64,000 nt of DNA from Rathayibacter sp. VKM Ac-2754 (GCF_009807095.1 NZ_WUCC01000001.1:62001-126000); one strand, 5' to 3'. Positions 17,443 to 27,164 are shown, numbered from the stretch's first letter. Notes: a model not told the origin generated them from the letters alone. Program-made: numbers and translations.

Positions 17443-18657
17443 TCAGTCGCGCGACGGTCGCCCGGAGGCGAGTCCGAGCCCCGCGGCCACGGCCAGCTCG
17501 AGCGCTGCGATCGCCCCGACGAGGAGCGGATCGGGTCCGACCTGCACCAGGCGGCCCGGGCCGGCCGCGCCCGCCGAGAACCAGGCGAGCAGGCCGAGCA
17601 GCAGCCCGCCGACCACTCCGATGCCGCCGGCCGCTGCCGCACCCCAGCGCAGGAGCGAGCGCCCCTCGAGGCCGTCGATCACGACGCGGCGCAGCCGCCA
17701 GCCGGCGACGAATCCCGCCAGCAACGGCACCAGGACACCGAGGAAGCCGAAGGCGAGATCGCCCTGCGGCACCGCGGCGAGCACCGGGATCGAGGGCACG
17801 GGGCCGAGGAGCGTGCCCGCAGGACCCACCGAGGATCCGGCGCCGATCGCGAAGCCGGGACCGACGAGCCAGCTCGCCGCCCAGATCACGAGGTTCGGGA
17901 GGAACGCCAGCTGCCCCAGCGTCAGGGCGAGACCGCCGAGGCCCTCGCCGCCCAGCCCCTCGTAGAGGGCGACGATCGAGGTGTAGTTCACGACGAGGAG
18001 GATCGCCACGATCACTCCGGCGACCCCGATCACGGCGGACGCGGCGAGGGTGCCGCCCCGCAGCGACAGCAGCACCAGCGAGGGGCCGGGAGCGGGCAGG
18101 CGCTCGAGCGTCTCGCGGGCGAGCTCGCCGAGCCGGTCGGGCTCGCCGCTCCGGGACGAGTGGGTCACGGCGCCGATCGCGACTCCGAGGGCGAACACCA
18201 GCGCGGGCAGGACCGTACCCTGCACGGCGTCGACGGAGGCGACGCCGGTCGCGGACCCGACGGTCACGAGGAAGGCGAGGAGGAGGTAGATGCCGATCGC
18301 GACGACGAAGCCGATGAAGCGGAACGGCGACTCCTGCGCCCGCCGACCCGTGCGGGCACCCAGGAGGATCGTGAGCAGCGCGAAGGCGAGGGGCGCGATC
18401 GTGACCACGAACGGCTCCGTGCCGCCGGGGAGGCCGAGGGCGAGCGGGGAGTCGGAGCCGAGGCTCGCCAGCAGATCGGCCCCGTGGCCCAGCAGCCAGG
18501 CGTCCGCGGCGATCCGCCAGAAGACGCCCCAGTCGATGGCGGTGTCGTACTGCACCGCCCAGAGAACGGTCAGCGGGACGAGCGGGATCGCGATCCCGAT
18601 CAGTGCCGAGAGCGCGGCGTCGAAGGCGGCGAGGAGGGCGACGGTGATCCGGTTCAT
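17443..18657 (-). CDS. DUF6350 polytopic membrane protein
   Basis: 404 residues with about ten predicted membrane helices and almost no soluble loops. Actinobacteria carry this DUF6350 protein next to purN-purH and close to sucC-sucD, as here; some annotations call it cell-division protein PerM, but a function is not established. The ATG at 18657 is the first in-frame Met that matches the usual MNR start. A TAGGCT -10 candidate at 18668-18673 would give a leader of only a few bases, divergent from the TMEM175 promoter. Confidence 0.82.
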   Translation of the reverse strand: MNRITVALLAAFDAALSALIGIAIPLVPLTVLWAVQYDTAIDWGVFWRIAADAWLLGHGADLLASLGSDSPLALGLPGGTEPFVVTIAPLAFALLTILLGARTGRRAQESPFRFIGFVVAIGIYLLLAFLVTVGSATGVASVDAVQGTVLPALVFALGVAIGAVTHSSRSGEPDRLGELARETLERLPAPGPSLVLLSLRGGTLAASAVIGVAGVIVAILLVVNYTSIVALYEGLGGEGLGGLALTLGQLAFLPNLVIWAASWLVGPGFAIGAGSSVGPAGTLLGPVPSIPVLAAVPQGDLAFGFLGVLVPLLAGFVAGWRLRRVVIDGLEGRSLLRWGAAAAGGIGVVGGLLLGLLAWFSAGAAGPGRLVQVGPDPLLVGAIAALELAVAAGLGLASGRPSRD

Positions 18658-18729
18658 GGGCTCGACGAGCCTAGCGGCGGGCTCGGGCTCAGCGGCTCCG
18701 GGCGCGCCCGCGTCCCCTAGGGTCGTTGC

Positions 18730-19968
18730 GTGACGAGGGCATCGGGCGACGTGCGATCGGAGCGCGGCCTCGACCGGCTCGTGAACTTCACCGACGCGAC
18801 GGTCGCCATCGCGATCACGTTCCTCGTCCTCCCGCTCGTCGACGTGGTCGAGGAGGGCGGCTCCCCCGACCTCGGGACGCTGCTCTCGCAGAACTACGGC
18901 ACACTCTCGGCGTTCTTCATCACGTTCGCGGTGATCGGCCGGCTGTGGCTGGTGCATCACGCCGTGTTCGAGGGCGTCGCGCGCTACTCCTCCGCGCTCG
19001 TGACCGCGAACTTCGTCTGGATGGCGTCGATCGTGCTGCTGCCCTTCGCCGCGAACCTGCTCTCGAACGTCTTCGACACCGATCCGTCGGTCTTCGCGCT
19101 CTACATCGGGACGATGATCGTCGCGAGCGCCGCGACCCTCGCGATGCAGCTGATCCTCCGCCGCGATCCCGATCTCCTCGCTCCGGGAGTGGAGCCGCTC
19201 CGCTCCGCCTCGCACTCCGCGATCGTCCTCGCGCTGCTCGCCGCCACTCTGGTGCTCGCGGTGACGGTGCCCGCCGTGAACATGTTCGCGCTCTTCCTCC
19301 TCCTGCTCTCGGGGCCGATCGATCGGCTCGCGCACCGCGGCCGGCCCTCGGCGCGCGGCCGCCAGATCCGCACGGAGCGCGGGCTCGACCGCCTGGTCAA
19401 CTTCTCGGACGCGACGGTCGCCATCGCGATCACGATCCTGGTGCTGCCGCTCGTCCAGCTGGCCCCTGAGATCGCGCGCGAGGGCGGAGGCGTCGGTGCC
19501 GTCCTCGACGTTCCCCTCGACTCGCTGCTCGCCTTCGCGCTGTCGTTCGCGCTGATCGCCGTGTTCTGGGTGCCCCACCACCGGATCTTCGAGCTCGCCG
19601 GCGACTACGACGCGGGGCTCGTGTGGCTCGACCTGCTCTGGCTCGCCTCGATCGCGTTCTTCCCGTTCGCGACGAGTGCGCTCGCGCAGCTGCCCGACTC
19701 GCGGGCGACCATCGGGCTCTACATCGGCACGATGGTGGTGATGAGCGGTGCGCTGGTGCTGATCGAGCGGCACCTGCTGCGGCGGCCGGGGCTACTGCGC
19801 GAGGGCGTCGGCCGGGTGCGGCTGACGCGGGCGCTCGTCCCCTTCGGTCTGCTCTCGCTGGCGCTCGTGCTCGCCCTGCTCCTCCCGGCCGTCGGGCTGT
19901 GGTGGCTGTTCCTGCTCCTCCTGCAGCGTCCGATCTGGCTCCTGACAGCGCGTCGCGGCGAGCGCTAG
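18730..19968 (+). CDS. TMEM175-family potassium channel with two fused six-helix repeats
   Basis: 412 residues. Two homologous halves each begin with E-R-G-L-D-R-L-V-N-F-[TS]-D-A-T-V-A-I-A-I-T, at residues 11-30 and about 216-235. These carry the family's R-x3-F-S-D pore signature, as FTD (20-22) in the first half and FSD (225-227) in the second. TMEM175 proteins are leak-type K+ channels; most bacterial ones have one repeat and form tetramers, while the two-repeat animal form makes dimers. This gene has the two-repeat layout. TAGGGT at 18718-18723 ends six bases before the GTG. The 3' end overlaps the convergent LLM gene by four bases. Confidence 0.88.
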   Translation: MTRASGDVRSERGLDRLVNFTDATVAIAITFLVLPLVDVVEEGGSPDLGTLLSQNYGTLSAFFITFAVIGRLWLVHHAVFEGVARYSSALVTANFVWMASIVLLPFAANLLSNVFDTDPSVFALYIGTMIVASAATLAMQLILRRDPDLLAPGVEPLRSASHSAIVLALLAATLVLAVTVPAVNMFALFLLLLSGPIDRLAHRGRPSARGRQIRTERGLDRLVNFSDATVAIAITILVLPLVQLAPEIAREGGGVGAVLDVPLDSLLAFALSFALIAVFWVPHHRIFELAGDYDAGLVWLDLLWLASIAFFPFATSALAQLPDSRATIGLYIGTMVVMSGALVLIERHLLRRPGLLREGVGRVRLTRALVPFGLLSLALVLALLLPAVGLWWLFLLLLQRPIWLLTARRGER

Positions 19969-21002
19969 CGCAGGCGCGGCGCGATGCTCTCCGCGACGGT
20001 GCGGAGGATCCTCCGGTGCGACTCGACGCCGCCGACGGCGGGCAGCGTGATCGTCAGCGCGTCCGCCTCCGCCAGCGCGGGATCGGCGCTCAGCGACGCG
20101 ACGATCTCGTCGACGCCGCCGAGATGGAGCGGGCTGAAGCGCATCGGCGCCGCGATGATCGACCGGTCGGCGGTGCGGGGGCGGCCGTCCTCGTCCATCC
20201 GGGCGAGGTAGCCGTCGATGAAGGGCCGGTGCGCCTCCTCGTCGGCGGCGTCGAGCAGCGGCAGCACGATGCGCCCGGCGGTCACCCGCGAGGTGCGGTC
20301 GGGGTGCGCCGCGGCGAAGGCCTCGCGGTAGGCGCGGATCTGCGCGGCCTGCTGCTCGGCGAAGGGCAGGCCCGTCTCCTCCGTGTTGAGGGTCGACACC
20401 TGGAGGTGCATGCCCTGCTCGCCGGCGCGGACCGCCGAGGCGGTGGTGCCCGCGCCGTACCAGAGGCGGTCGGCGAGCCCGGGGGCGTGCGGCTGCTGGA
20501 TCAGCGGATCGCCGACGGGGACCGACATCAGCGCCGACTCCGCGATGCCGAGGGTCGTGCCGCGCAGCGCCTCGCGGAGGCGCTCGATCCGCTCCTGCGC
20601 CTCGGCGCGGAACTCGCGGTCGGCCTGGCCGAACACGCCGTCGAAGACCGAGGAGAGGTGGGCGAAGCCGCCGCTGACGCCGAGGTCGAGCCGGCCGCCC
20701 GAGAGCAGGTCGACGGTGGCCGCGTCCTCGGCGAGCCGCACCGGCGACTCGTAGCGGGCGCCGATCACGGCGGTGCCCAGGCGGAGGCGGCGCGTGCGCT
20801 GCGAGGCGGCCGCGAAGAAGGTCATCGGCGAGGCCAGGAAGCGCTCGAAGTGGCGCACCCGCACCCAGCCGGTGTCGTAGCCGAGCTCCTCGGCGAGCTC
20901 GAACAGCGCCAGGCCGTCCTCGAGGCTGCGCGCGGCGTCTCCGGGCCGCTCGGGACCCTCCGGGTAGGGCACGAAGGTGAGGAAGTCGAGTCCGAGGGTC
21001 AC
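19965..21002 (-). CDS. LLM-class flavin-dependent oxidoreductase
   Basis: 345 residues, a luciferase-like barrel with LAEELGYDTGWVRVRHFERF, LRLGTAVIGARYESPVRLAEDAATVDLLSGGR and a long C-terminal region. It belongs to a branch different from the shorter LLM protein at 5881-6837. These enzymes use FMNH2 to oxidise small organics; the substrate is unknown. TAGCGT at 21009-21014 (minus strand) ends six bases before the GTG. The gene sits between sucD and DUF6350 with its own promoter and looks independent of both. Confidence 0.82.
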   Translation of the reverse strand: MTLGLDFLTFVPYPEGPERPGDAARSLEDGLALFELAEELGYDTGWVRVRHFERFLASPMTFFAAASQRTRRLRLGTAVIGARYESPVRLAEDAATVDLLSGGRLDLGVSGGFAHLSSVFDGVFGQADREFRAEAQERIERLREALRGTTLGIAESALMSVPVGDPLIQQPHAPGLADRLWYGAGTTASAVRAGEQGMHLQVSTLNTEETGLPFAEQQAAQIRAYREAFAAAHPDRTSRVTAGRIVLPLLDAADEEAHRPFIDGYLARMDEDGRPRTADRSIIAAPMRFSPLHLGGVDEIVASLSADPALAEADALTITLPAVGGVESHRRILRTVAESIAPRLR

Positions 21003-21095
21003 CCGACGACGCTATCGCGCCTCCCGGAAACCGCGAATCGGCCGAGGTCCGTCTGCCGGAGCAGAAGACCTCGACCGATTCGAGCGGACGGACGC

Positions 21096-21983
21096 TTACA
21101 GCGTCGCGAAGACCTCGCGCAGCAGGTCGGCCGTCTCGGACGGCGTCTTGCCGACCTTGACGCCCGCGGCCTCGAGAGCCTCCTTCTTGGCCTGCGCCGT
21201 TCCGGCCGAGCCGGAGACGATCGCGCCGGCGTGGCCCATCGTCTTGCCCTCGGGAGCCGTGAAGCCCGCGACGTAGCCGACGACCGGCTTGGTGACGTTC
21301 GCCTTGATGAAGTCGGCGGCGCGCTCCTCGGCGTCTCCGCCGATCTCGCCGATCATCACGATCGCACGGGTCTCGGGGTCGGCCTCGAACGCGGCGAGCG
21401 CATCGATGTGCGTCGTGCCGATGATCGGGTCGCCGCCGATGCCGATGGCGGTCGAGAAGCCCAGATCGCGCAGCTCGTACATCATCTGGTAGGTCAGGGT
21501 GCCCGACTTCGACACGAGGCCGATCGGTCCCTTGCCGGTGATGGTCGCGGGGGTGATGCCGACGAGCGACTCCCCCGGCGTGATGATGCCGGGGCAGTTC
21601 GGGCCGATGATGCGGGTCTTGTTGCCCTTCTCCTGCGCGTAGGCCCAGAACTCGGCCGAGTCCTGCACCGGGATGCCCTCGGTGATCACGACGAGGAGGC
21701 CGATCTCGGCGTCGATCGCCTCGATGACGGCGTCCTTCGAGAAGGCGGGCGGGACGAACGCGATCGAGACGTCGGCGCCGGTGGCCTCGATGGCCTCCTT
21801 GACGGTGCCGAAGACGGGCAGCTCGACGTCGCCGTGGGTGACGGTCGTGCCGGCCTTGCGGGCGTTGACGCCGCCGACGACGTTCGTGCCGGCCTTGAGC
21901 ATCAGCGCGGTGTGCTTGGTGCCCTCGCCGCCGGTGATGCCCTGGACGATGACCTTGGAGTCCTTGTTGAGGAAGATCGACAT
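21096..21983 (-). CDS. sucD: Succinyl-CoA synthetase alpha subunit (ADP/GDP-forming)
   Basis: 295 residues. With SucC it converts succinyl-CoA to succinate and makes a nucleoside triphosphate. The N-terminal CoA-binding Rossmann domain ([15 protein letters not shown]) is followed by the ligase domain, with the phosphohistidine loop GHAGAIVSG. It starts 34 bases after the sucC stop and is clearly the second gene of that operon. A weak AGAGAA is the only Shine-Dalgarno candidate. Confidence 0.96.
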   Translation of the reverse strand: MSIFLNKDSKVIVQGITGGEGTKHTALMLKAGTNVVGGVNARKAGTTVTHGDVELPVFGTVKEAIEATGADVSIAFVPPAFSKDAVIEAIDAEIGLLVVITEGIPVQDSAEFWAYAQEKGNKTRIIGPNCPGIITPGESLVGITPATITGKGPIGLVSKSGTLTYQMMYELRDLGFSTAIGIGGDPIIGTTHIDALAAFEADPETRAIVMIGEIGGDAEERAADFIKANVTKPVVGYVAGFTAPEGKTMGHAGAIVSGSAGTAQAKKEALEAAGVKVGKTPSETADLLREVFATL

Positions 21984-22017
21984 GCTTGTTCTCTGATTCC
22001 TTGAGTCGAAAGGGTCG

Positions 22018-23181
22018 TTATGCAGCGGCGAGAGCGGCGGCCTTGTCGGCGCCCTCGTCCATCGTCGCGGCCAGGGTGATGAGCGGGTTCGCAGCGGCCA
22101 CGAGGATCGCGCGGCCCTCCTCGACCTTGTTGCCGTCGAGGCGCACGACGAGCGGCTTGGTCGCCGCGTCGCCGAGGATCTCGAGGGCCTGGAGGATGCC
22201 GTTGGCGACCGCGTCGCAGGCGGTGATGCCTCCGAAGACGTTGACGAAGACGCTCTTGACCTGCTCGTCGCCGAGGATCACGTCGAGGCCGTTCGCCATC
22301 ACCTGCGCGGAGGCTCCGCCGCCGATGTCGAGGAAGTTGGCCGGCTTCACGCCGCCGTGACGCTCGCCCGCGTAGGCGACGACGTCGAGCGTCGACATGA
22401 CGAGCCCCGCGCCGTTGCCGATGATGCCGACCTCGCCGTCGAGCTTCACGTAGTTGAGGTCGTTCTCCTTGGCCTTCGCCTCGAGCGGATCGGCGGCGTC
22501 CTTGTCCTCGAGAGCAGCGTGCTCGGGGTGGCGGAAGCCGGCGTTCTCGTCGAGCGAGACCTTGCCGTCGAGAGCGACGATGTCGCCCTCCTCGGTGAGG
22601 ACGAGCGGGTTGACCTCGACGAGCGTCGCGTCCTCGCCGGTGTAGACGTCGTAGAGCTTCACGAGCACCGGGGCGACCTTGGCGATCAGCTCCTCCGGGA
22701 ACTTCGCCGCGCGGGCGATCTCCTCGGCCTTGGCGAGGTCGATGCCCTGGCCGGGGACGACCTCGACGCGCGCGAGGGCGTCGGGGCGCTCGACGGCGAG
22801 CTGCTCGATCTCCATGCCGCCCTCGTACGAGGTGAGCGAGAGGTAGGAGCGGTTGGCCCGGTCGAGCAGGACCGAGAAGTAGAACTCGCGGTCGATCCGC
22901 GCGCCTCCCGCGACCATGACGCGCTTGACGACGTGGCCCTTGATGTCGAGGCCGAGGATGGACTTCGCGGCCTCGAAGGCGTCGTCGGCGGTCTTCGCGA
23001 CCTTGACGCCGCCCGCCTTGCCGCGGCCGCCGATCTTCACCTGCGCCTTGACGACGGTGACGCCGCCCAGCTTCTCGGCCGCGGCGCGCACCTCCTCGGG
23101 CGTGTCGGCGACGATGCCCGGGAGCACGGGGACGCCGTACTTCTCGAACAGATCACGGGCCTGGTATTCGAAGAGATCCAC
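22018..23181 (-). CDS. sucC: Succinyl-CoA synthetase beta subunit
   Basis: 387 residues with an N-terminal ATP-grasp fold ([40 protein letters not shown]) and a C-terminal CoA-ligase domain ending in NPLITLA. The GTG at 23181 is chosen although an in-frame start exists 84 bases upstream, because it gives the standard length and N-terminus. It heads the sucCD operon. The spacer upstream is shared with the divergent MpaB gene, and a TAGACT at 23293-23298 is a -10 candidate giving a leader of roughly 100 bases. Confidence 0.96.
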   Translation of the reverse strand: MDLFEYQARDLFEKYGVPVLPGIVADTPEEVRAAAEKLGGVTVVKAQVKIGGRGKAGGVKVAKTADDAFEAAKSILGLDIKGHVVKRVMVAGGARIDREFYFSVLLDRANRSYLSLTSYEGGMEIEQLAVERPDALARVEVVPGQGIDLAKAEEIARAAKFPEELIAKVAPVLVKLYDVYTGEDATLVEVNPLVLTEEGDIVALDGKVSLDENAGFRHPEHAALEDKDAADPLEAKAKENDLNYVKLDGEVGIIGNGAGLVMSTLDVVAYAGERHGGVKPANFLDIGGGASAQVMANGLDVILGDEQVKSVFVNVFGGITACDAVANGILQALEILGDAATKPLVVRLDGNKVEEGRAILVAAANPLITLAATMDEGADKAAALAAA

Positions 23182-23342
23182 GCTGCATTCCCATTCCGCG
23201 CCGAGCGCGCTTGCGTTTCGAGTCCGGAGGTGGCCCGCAGCGCCGCACGTGACGGCACTGTTCACGAGGTGATACTGCTTCGGGCCGCGCCGAGTCTACT
23301 CCGCACACTCGGAGCGCTTCCGGCGCGGCGTAGCGTGGAACC

Positions 23343-24149
23343 GTGCCGTTCACCGCCCGTCCTCCCGCGCAGCGCGACGTCTTCCGCGAGGGCGTGTTCC
23401 TCGTCGCGGGGGCGCGCGCGATCCTGCTGCAGGTCGCGCATCCCTCGGTCGGAGCGGGCTTCGCCGAGCACTCCGACTTCGTGCACCGCGCCCTCGGACG
23501 CCTGCACGGCACCCTCACCTACCTCTACGCCCTGCAGTACGGATCCGAGGAGGACGTCCGGACCGTCCGGCGCCGGGTGAACCGGGCGCACGGACCCGTC
23601 CGCGGCGCCGGGTACACCGCCTTCGACCCCGAGCTGCAGCGCTGGGTCGCCGCGACGATCACGCAGTCGATGCTGCAGCTCCACGAGGGTGCGTTCGGCG
23701 CACTCGGCGCCGAGGAGGCCGACGAGATCGTGCACCGCTCGCGCGTGGTCGGCACGGCTCTGCAGATGCCCGAGGAGCTCTGGCCCGCCTCCCGCGCCGA
23801 CTTCGACGCCTACTGGGAGGCGGAGCTCGCGCGCCTCGAGGTCACTCCCGCGGCTCGCCGTGTCGCGCACGATCTGCTCGGCGGCGGCATCGCGGCCTGG
23901 TGGCTGCGCCCGCTCGGCCCCTACCTCCGGCTGATGACCGCGGGGCTTCTGCCGCCGCACGTCCGCGCCGGCTTCGGCTTCCGCTGGAGCCCGCGGCAGC
24001 AGGCGCGGTTCGACCGCGCGCTCGCGCGCACCTTCGCCGTCTACCGGCTGCTGCCGACTGCCGTCCGCACGGCGCCGAGCCGCTTCTACCTGGCCCGGGT
24101 CCGGGCCGAGAGCCTCGCGCACCGGGAGTCGGTCAGAAGCCGGGCGTGA
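23343..24149 (+). CDS. MpaB/latex-clearing-protein-like oxygenase (DUF2236)
   Basis: 268 residues of the DUF2236 helical fold, which in rubber oxygenase Lcp and mycophenolate MpaB binds haem. Conserved pieces are LLQVAHPSVGAGFAEHSDF, RVNRAHGPV, YTAFDPELQRWV and the ELWPASRADFDAYW segment; the His residues in the first two are the usual haem ligand region. No signal peptide is seen, so it acts in the cytosol or at the membrane. TAGCGT at 23331-23336 ends six bases before the GTG. The 3' end overlaps the next, convergent gene by 17 bases. Confidence 0.82.
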   Translation: MPFTARPPAQRDVFREGVFLVAGARAILLQVAHPSVGAGFAEHSDFVHRALGRLHGTLTYLYALQYGSEEDVRTVRRRVNRAHGPVRGAGYTAFDPELQRWVAATITQSMLQLHEGAFGALGAEEADEIVHRSRVVGTALQMPEELWPASRADFDAYWEAELARLEVTPAARRVAHDLLGGGIAAWWLRPLGPYLRLMTAGLLPPHVRAGFGFRWSPRQQARFDRALARTFAVYRLLPTAVRTAPSRFYLARVRAESLAHRESVRSRA

Positions 24150-24447
24150 TGCTCCAGCCCGCGTAGGCCGCCAGCTCGAGTCCGAGCGCCTGCGCCGCCG
24201 CGCGCGCCTCCTTCTGCCCGCGCTCGTCGCGCACGTCGACCGTGACCGGCACGCTGTCGCCGAACCCGGCCACCGAGACCCGCGCGCTCGTCGGTCCGCT
24301 GTAGAGGGGAACGTGCGCGTCGGCGGTGCGGCCGCCCACGACCCGCGAGCCGGTCGCCTCGGCGATCACCGCGAGTGCGAACGGAGCCGTCACGATCGCG
24401 TCCGTGTAGAGCGCCGCCTCGCCCCAGCGCAGTCCGTCGTCGCCCAT
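24133..24447 (-). CDS. Hypothetical 104-residue protein
   Basis: I do not recognise the family. The protein starts MGDDGLRWGEAALYTDAIV, has no membrane segment, a mixed alpha/beta pattern with VPVTVDVRDERGQKEAR, and ends WSITPGF. The ATG at 24447 is supported by TACAGT at 24454-24459 (minus strand), six bases before it. It overlaps the 3' end of the MpaB-type gene by 17 bases, tail to tail. Coding is supported by codon bias and the leaderless promoter, not by known homologues. Confidence 0.6.
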   Translation of the reverse strand: MGDDGLRWGEAALYTDAIVTAPFALAVIAEATGSRVVGGRTADAHVPLYSGPTSARVSVAGFGDSVPVTVDVRDERGQKEARAAAQALGLELAAYAGWSITPGF

Positions 24448-24550
24448 CCTCCGACTGTACGACGAGATTCCGGCTGTGCGACGAGACTCCCGCAGAGCCG
24501 CAGGGAGGAGGAGGATGGGAGGTGCAGGGCACTCGATGAGGAGGCGCACC

Positions 24551-25309
24551 ATGGACGCGATCGTGGTCGGAGTCAGCGGTTCGGATCGGAGTGTCGACGC
24601 GCTGCGCTGGGCGCTCGACGTGGCGCGCGGGCATCGACTGCCCGCCGATCTGGTGACGGTGATCGAGCCGGTGCGCGCCCGCCTGTCCCGGGCCGATGCC
24701 GAGCACCGGAGACTCGCGGGCGAGGTCCTCGAGGAGGCCCGCGCCCTCGCCGCCGCCGAGTTCCCCGAGGTGCGCGTGCGCCCGCGACTGCTCGAGGGCG
24801 AGCCCGTGCACGTCCTCGCCGACGCCGCTCCCTCGGCCGTCGCACTCATCCCGCAGCCGACGGCGGGAGCGCGGGTCGGAATCGCGGTCGGGGTCGACGG
24901 CTCGGAGGTCTCGCTCGAGGCGATCCGGCTCGCGGCGATCGAGGCCGACCGCCTCGGTGAGCCGCTCGTCGCGCTGCACGCCTGGCAGCTGCCCGGCGCG
25001 TGGGCCGACTCCGTCCCCGTCGAGCGGATCGTCATCGATGCGATCGAGGAGGACGAGAACCTGGTGCTCGCCGAGTCGCTGGTCGGCCTCCGCGACACGC
25101 GCCCCGATCTCGAGGTGCGGCCGATGCTGGTGCGCGGCAACCCGGTCGAGCGGCTGACCGCCCTCGCGGCGTCGAGCCGGCTGCTGGTCCTGGGGAGCCA
25201 CGGGCGCGGCGCGTTCCTCCGGCTGCTGCTCGGCTCGGTGAGCCACAGCCTCGCACTGACGGTCCCCGGGCCCCTCGTGATCCTCCGGCACCGCTCGCTC
25301 GCACGCTGA
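24551..25309 (+). CDS. Tandem-domain universal stress protein
   Basis: 252 residues with two UspA domains, about 1-110 and 112-250. The second has the full ATP-binding pattern G-2x-G-9x-G-S ([17 protein letters not shown]) and the DGSEVSLEAIRLA start; in the first that site is not conserved. Tandem Usp proteins are common in actinobacteria and are often tied to stasis or oxygen limitation. The ATG at 24551 is chosen over the in-frame 24476 because GAGGAGG lies six bases upstream. Confidence 0.88.
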   Translation: MDAIVVGVSGSDRSVDALRWALDVARGHRLPADLVTVIEPVRARLSRADAEHRRLAGEVLEEARALAAAEFPEVRVRPRLLEGEPVHVLADAAPSAVALIPQPTAGARVGIAVGVDGSEVSLEAIRLAAIEADRLGEPLVALHAWQLPGAWADSVPVERIVIDAIEEDENLVLAESLVGLRDTRPDLEVRPMLVRGNPVERLTALAASSRLLVLGSHGRGAFLRLLLGSVSHSLALTVPGPLVILRHRSLAR

Positions 25310-25404
25310 GGATCCGGTGCGGAGCGCTTGAACCCGGCGGCGGGCGGATCTAGCGTGAGAATCCCGGCCGTCGGCCGCGGCGGTCGATGACGACTGGAGC
25401 CCCG

Positions 25405-26997
25405 ATGATCAGCACCGAGAACCGAGCCGCCGACGCAGGCCACGACGCCCCCGGCCCGGCCGGATCCGGCACCGCGTCGGTCGCCGCCATCCTCGCGGAG
25501 GCGGCGCGGCGCACCCCGACCACGGTCGCGCTGCGCGTCGGTCCCCTCGCGATCGACTACGCGACGCTGTGGAACGAGACCCGTGCGTACGCGGGCGCGC
25601 TGAGGGAGCAGGGCGTCGGCCCCGGAGACCGTGTCGCGCTGCTCATCCCGAACGTCCCCGACTTCCCCCGGTGCTACTTCGCCGTTCTCGCGCTCGGCGC
25701 CGTCGTCGTCCCGGTGCACGCACTGCTCAAGCGCGACGAGATCGCGTACGTCCTGCGCGACTCCGGAGCGACGACGCTCGTCTGCGCGGCACCCCTGCTG
25801 GCCGAGGGCGCGGCGGGAGCGGCACTGGCCGGCGTCTCCGTCCTGACCGTCCTGGTCCCGGACTCGGCCGAGACCCCGTTCGCCCGCCTCGAGGACCTCG
25901 CCGCCGAGGCCGTCGCCCTCGACACCTACGTGCCGCGCTCGCCCTACGACACCGCCACGATCCTCTACACGAGCGGCACCACCGGGCGCCCCAAGGGAGC
26001 GGAGGGCACGCACTTCGCGATCATCTCGCAGTCCGACGTCCTGCTCATGAACACGTTCGACCTCCACCGGGGCGACGTGGTGCTCGGCGCGCTGCCGCTC
26101 TTCCACACCTTCGGGCAGGTCTGCGCGATGAACACCTCGTTCCGCACGGCGGCCACGATGGTCCTGGTGCCGAAGTTCGACGGGGACGCGGCACTCGAGG
26201 CGATGATCGCCCACGGCTGCACCGTGTTCGAGGGCGTGCCCACGATGTACGTGGCCCTGCTCGACGCCGCGACCAGGCGGGAGGACCGGCCGCCGCTGCG
26301 CTACGGGGTCTCCGGAGGCGCCGCGCTCCCCCTCGCGGTCATCGACCGGTTCCGCGAGGTCTTCGGCGTCGAGATCTACGAGGGCTACGGACTCACCGAG
26401 ACCTCCCCGGTCGCCACGTTCAACCACCTCGGCGTCCCGCCCCGCCCCGGCACCGTCGGCACCCCGATCTGGGGCGTCGACGTCGAGGTCGCGCGAACGG
26501 AGGTGACCGACCGGGTCGAGCTGCTCCCCCGCGGCGAGCTCGGTGAGATCGTGATCCGCGGCCACAACCTGATGAAGGGCTACCTCGGCAACCCGGCGGC
26601 GACGGCGGAGGCGGTCGTCGACGGCTGGTTCCGCACCGGCGACCTCGGCACGAAGGACGAGGAGGACTACATCCGCATCCTCGACCGCACGAAGGACATG
26701 ATCATCCGCAACGGCTACAACGTGTACCCGCGCGAGGTCGAGGAGGTGCTGATCGGGCACCCGGCCGTCGCGAACGCCGCGGTCTTCGGGACCCCGCACG
26801 ACACGCACGGCCAGGAGATCGTGGCGGCCGTGGTACTGCTCTCCACCGCCTCCGCGAGCGCCGAGGAGCTCATCGCGTACGCGAACGAGCACCTCGCCGC
26901 CTTCAAGTACCCCCGCCGGATCGAGTTCGTCGACGCGCTCCCGCTCGGCCCCAGCGGGAAGGTCCTGAAGCGCGAGCTCGTCGCGCGCTACTCCTGA
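25405..26997 (+). CDS. AMP-forming acyl-CoA synthetase (long-chain fatty acid-CoA ligase type)
   Basis: 530 residues. The ANL-family motifs are present: P-loop YTSGTTGRPKG, YGLTETSP, the WFRTGDLG Asp loop, the DRTKDMIIRNGYNVYP hinge, and the catalytic Lys in GPSGKVLKREL. It activates a carboxylic acid to the acyl-AMP and then the CoA thioester. Length and motifs favour fatty acids, but aryl acids are possible. The ATG at 25405 follows GGAG by six to seven bases and is preferred over 25387. No beta-oxidation genes are adjacent. Confidence 0.88.
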   Translation: MISTENRAADAGHDAPGPAGSGTASVAAILAEAARRTPTTVALRVGPLAIDYATLWNETRAYAGALREQGVGPGDRVALLIPNVPDFPRCYFAVLALGAVVVPVHALLKRDEIAYVLRDSGATTLVCAAPLLAEGAAGAALAGVSVLTVLVPDSAETPFARLEDLAAEAVALDTYVPRSPYDTATILYTSGTTGRPKGAEGTHFAIISQSDVLLMNTFDLHRGDVVLGALPLFHTFGQVCAMNTSFRTAATMVLVPKFDGDAALEAMIAHGCTVFEGVPTMYVALLDAATRREDRPPLRYGVSGGAALPLAVIDRFREVFGVEIYEGYGLTETSPVATFNHLGVPPRPGTVGTPIWGVDVEVARTEVTDRVELLPRGELGEIVIRGHNLMKGYLGNPAATAEAVVDGWFRTGDLGTKDEEDYIRILDRTKDMIIRNGYNVYPREVEEVLIGHPAVANAAVFGTPHDTHGQEIVAAVVLLSTASASAEELIAYANEHLAAFKYPRRIEFVDALPLGPSGKVLKRELVARYS

Positions 26998-26999
26998 CC

Positions 27000-27164
27000 C
27001 GCCGCGCGCGAGGCCATGCGGTACGCGTCTAACGGCGAACCTGGTGCCGGCTGAGGGCGGCCGCTTGGGACGGAATGTCTCGAGCCCCGAAAGGGTGCCA
27101 GGGGATCGGACGCGCGTGAGCCATGCTGAGCACGCTCTCAGCCCGCTCGAGGAAGAACCCGCCT
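27000..27164 (+). other. GC-rich leader upstream of the G5/excalibur gene, no known RNA family recognised
   Basis: The spacer holds short complementary blocks (GGTGCC/GGCACC-like, GAGCCCC with GGGGATC) and could fold. Actinobacterial genes for Rpf- and G5-type wall proteins often have c-di-AMP riboswitch leaders, but I do not find the conserved cores of that riboswitch here. Confidence 0.25.

Noticed and set aside
27000-27164. c-di-AMP (ydaO) riboswitch before the excalibur gene
   Set aside because: The gene class fits, but the conserved riboswitch cores are not present in the leader. A covariance-model search (RF00379) would decide.
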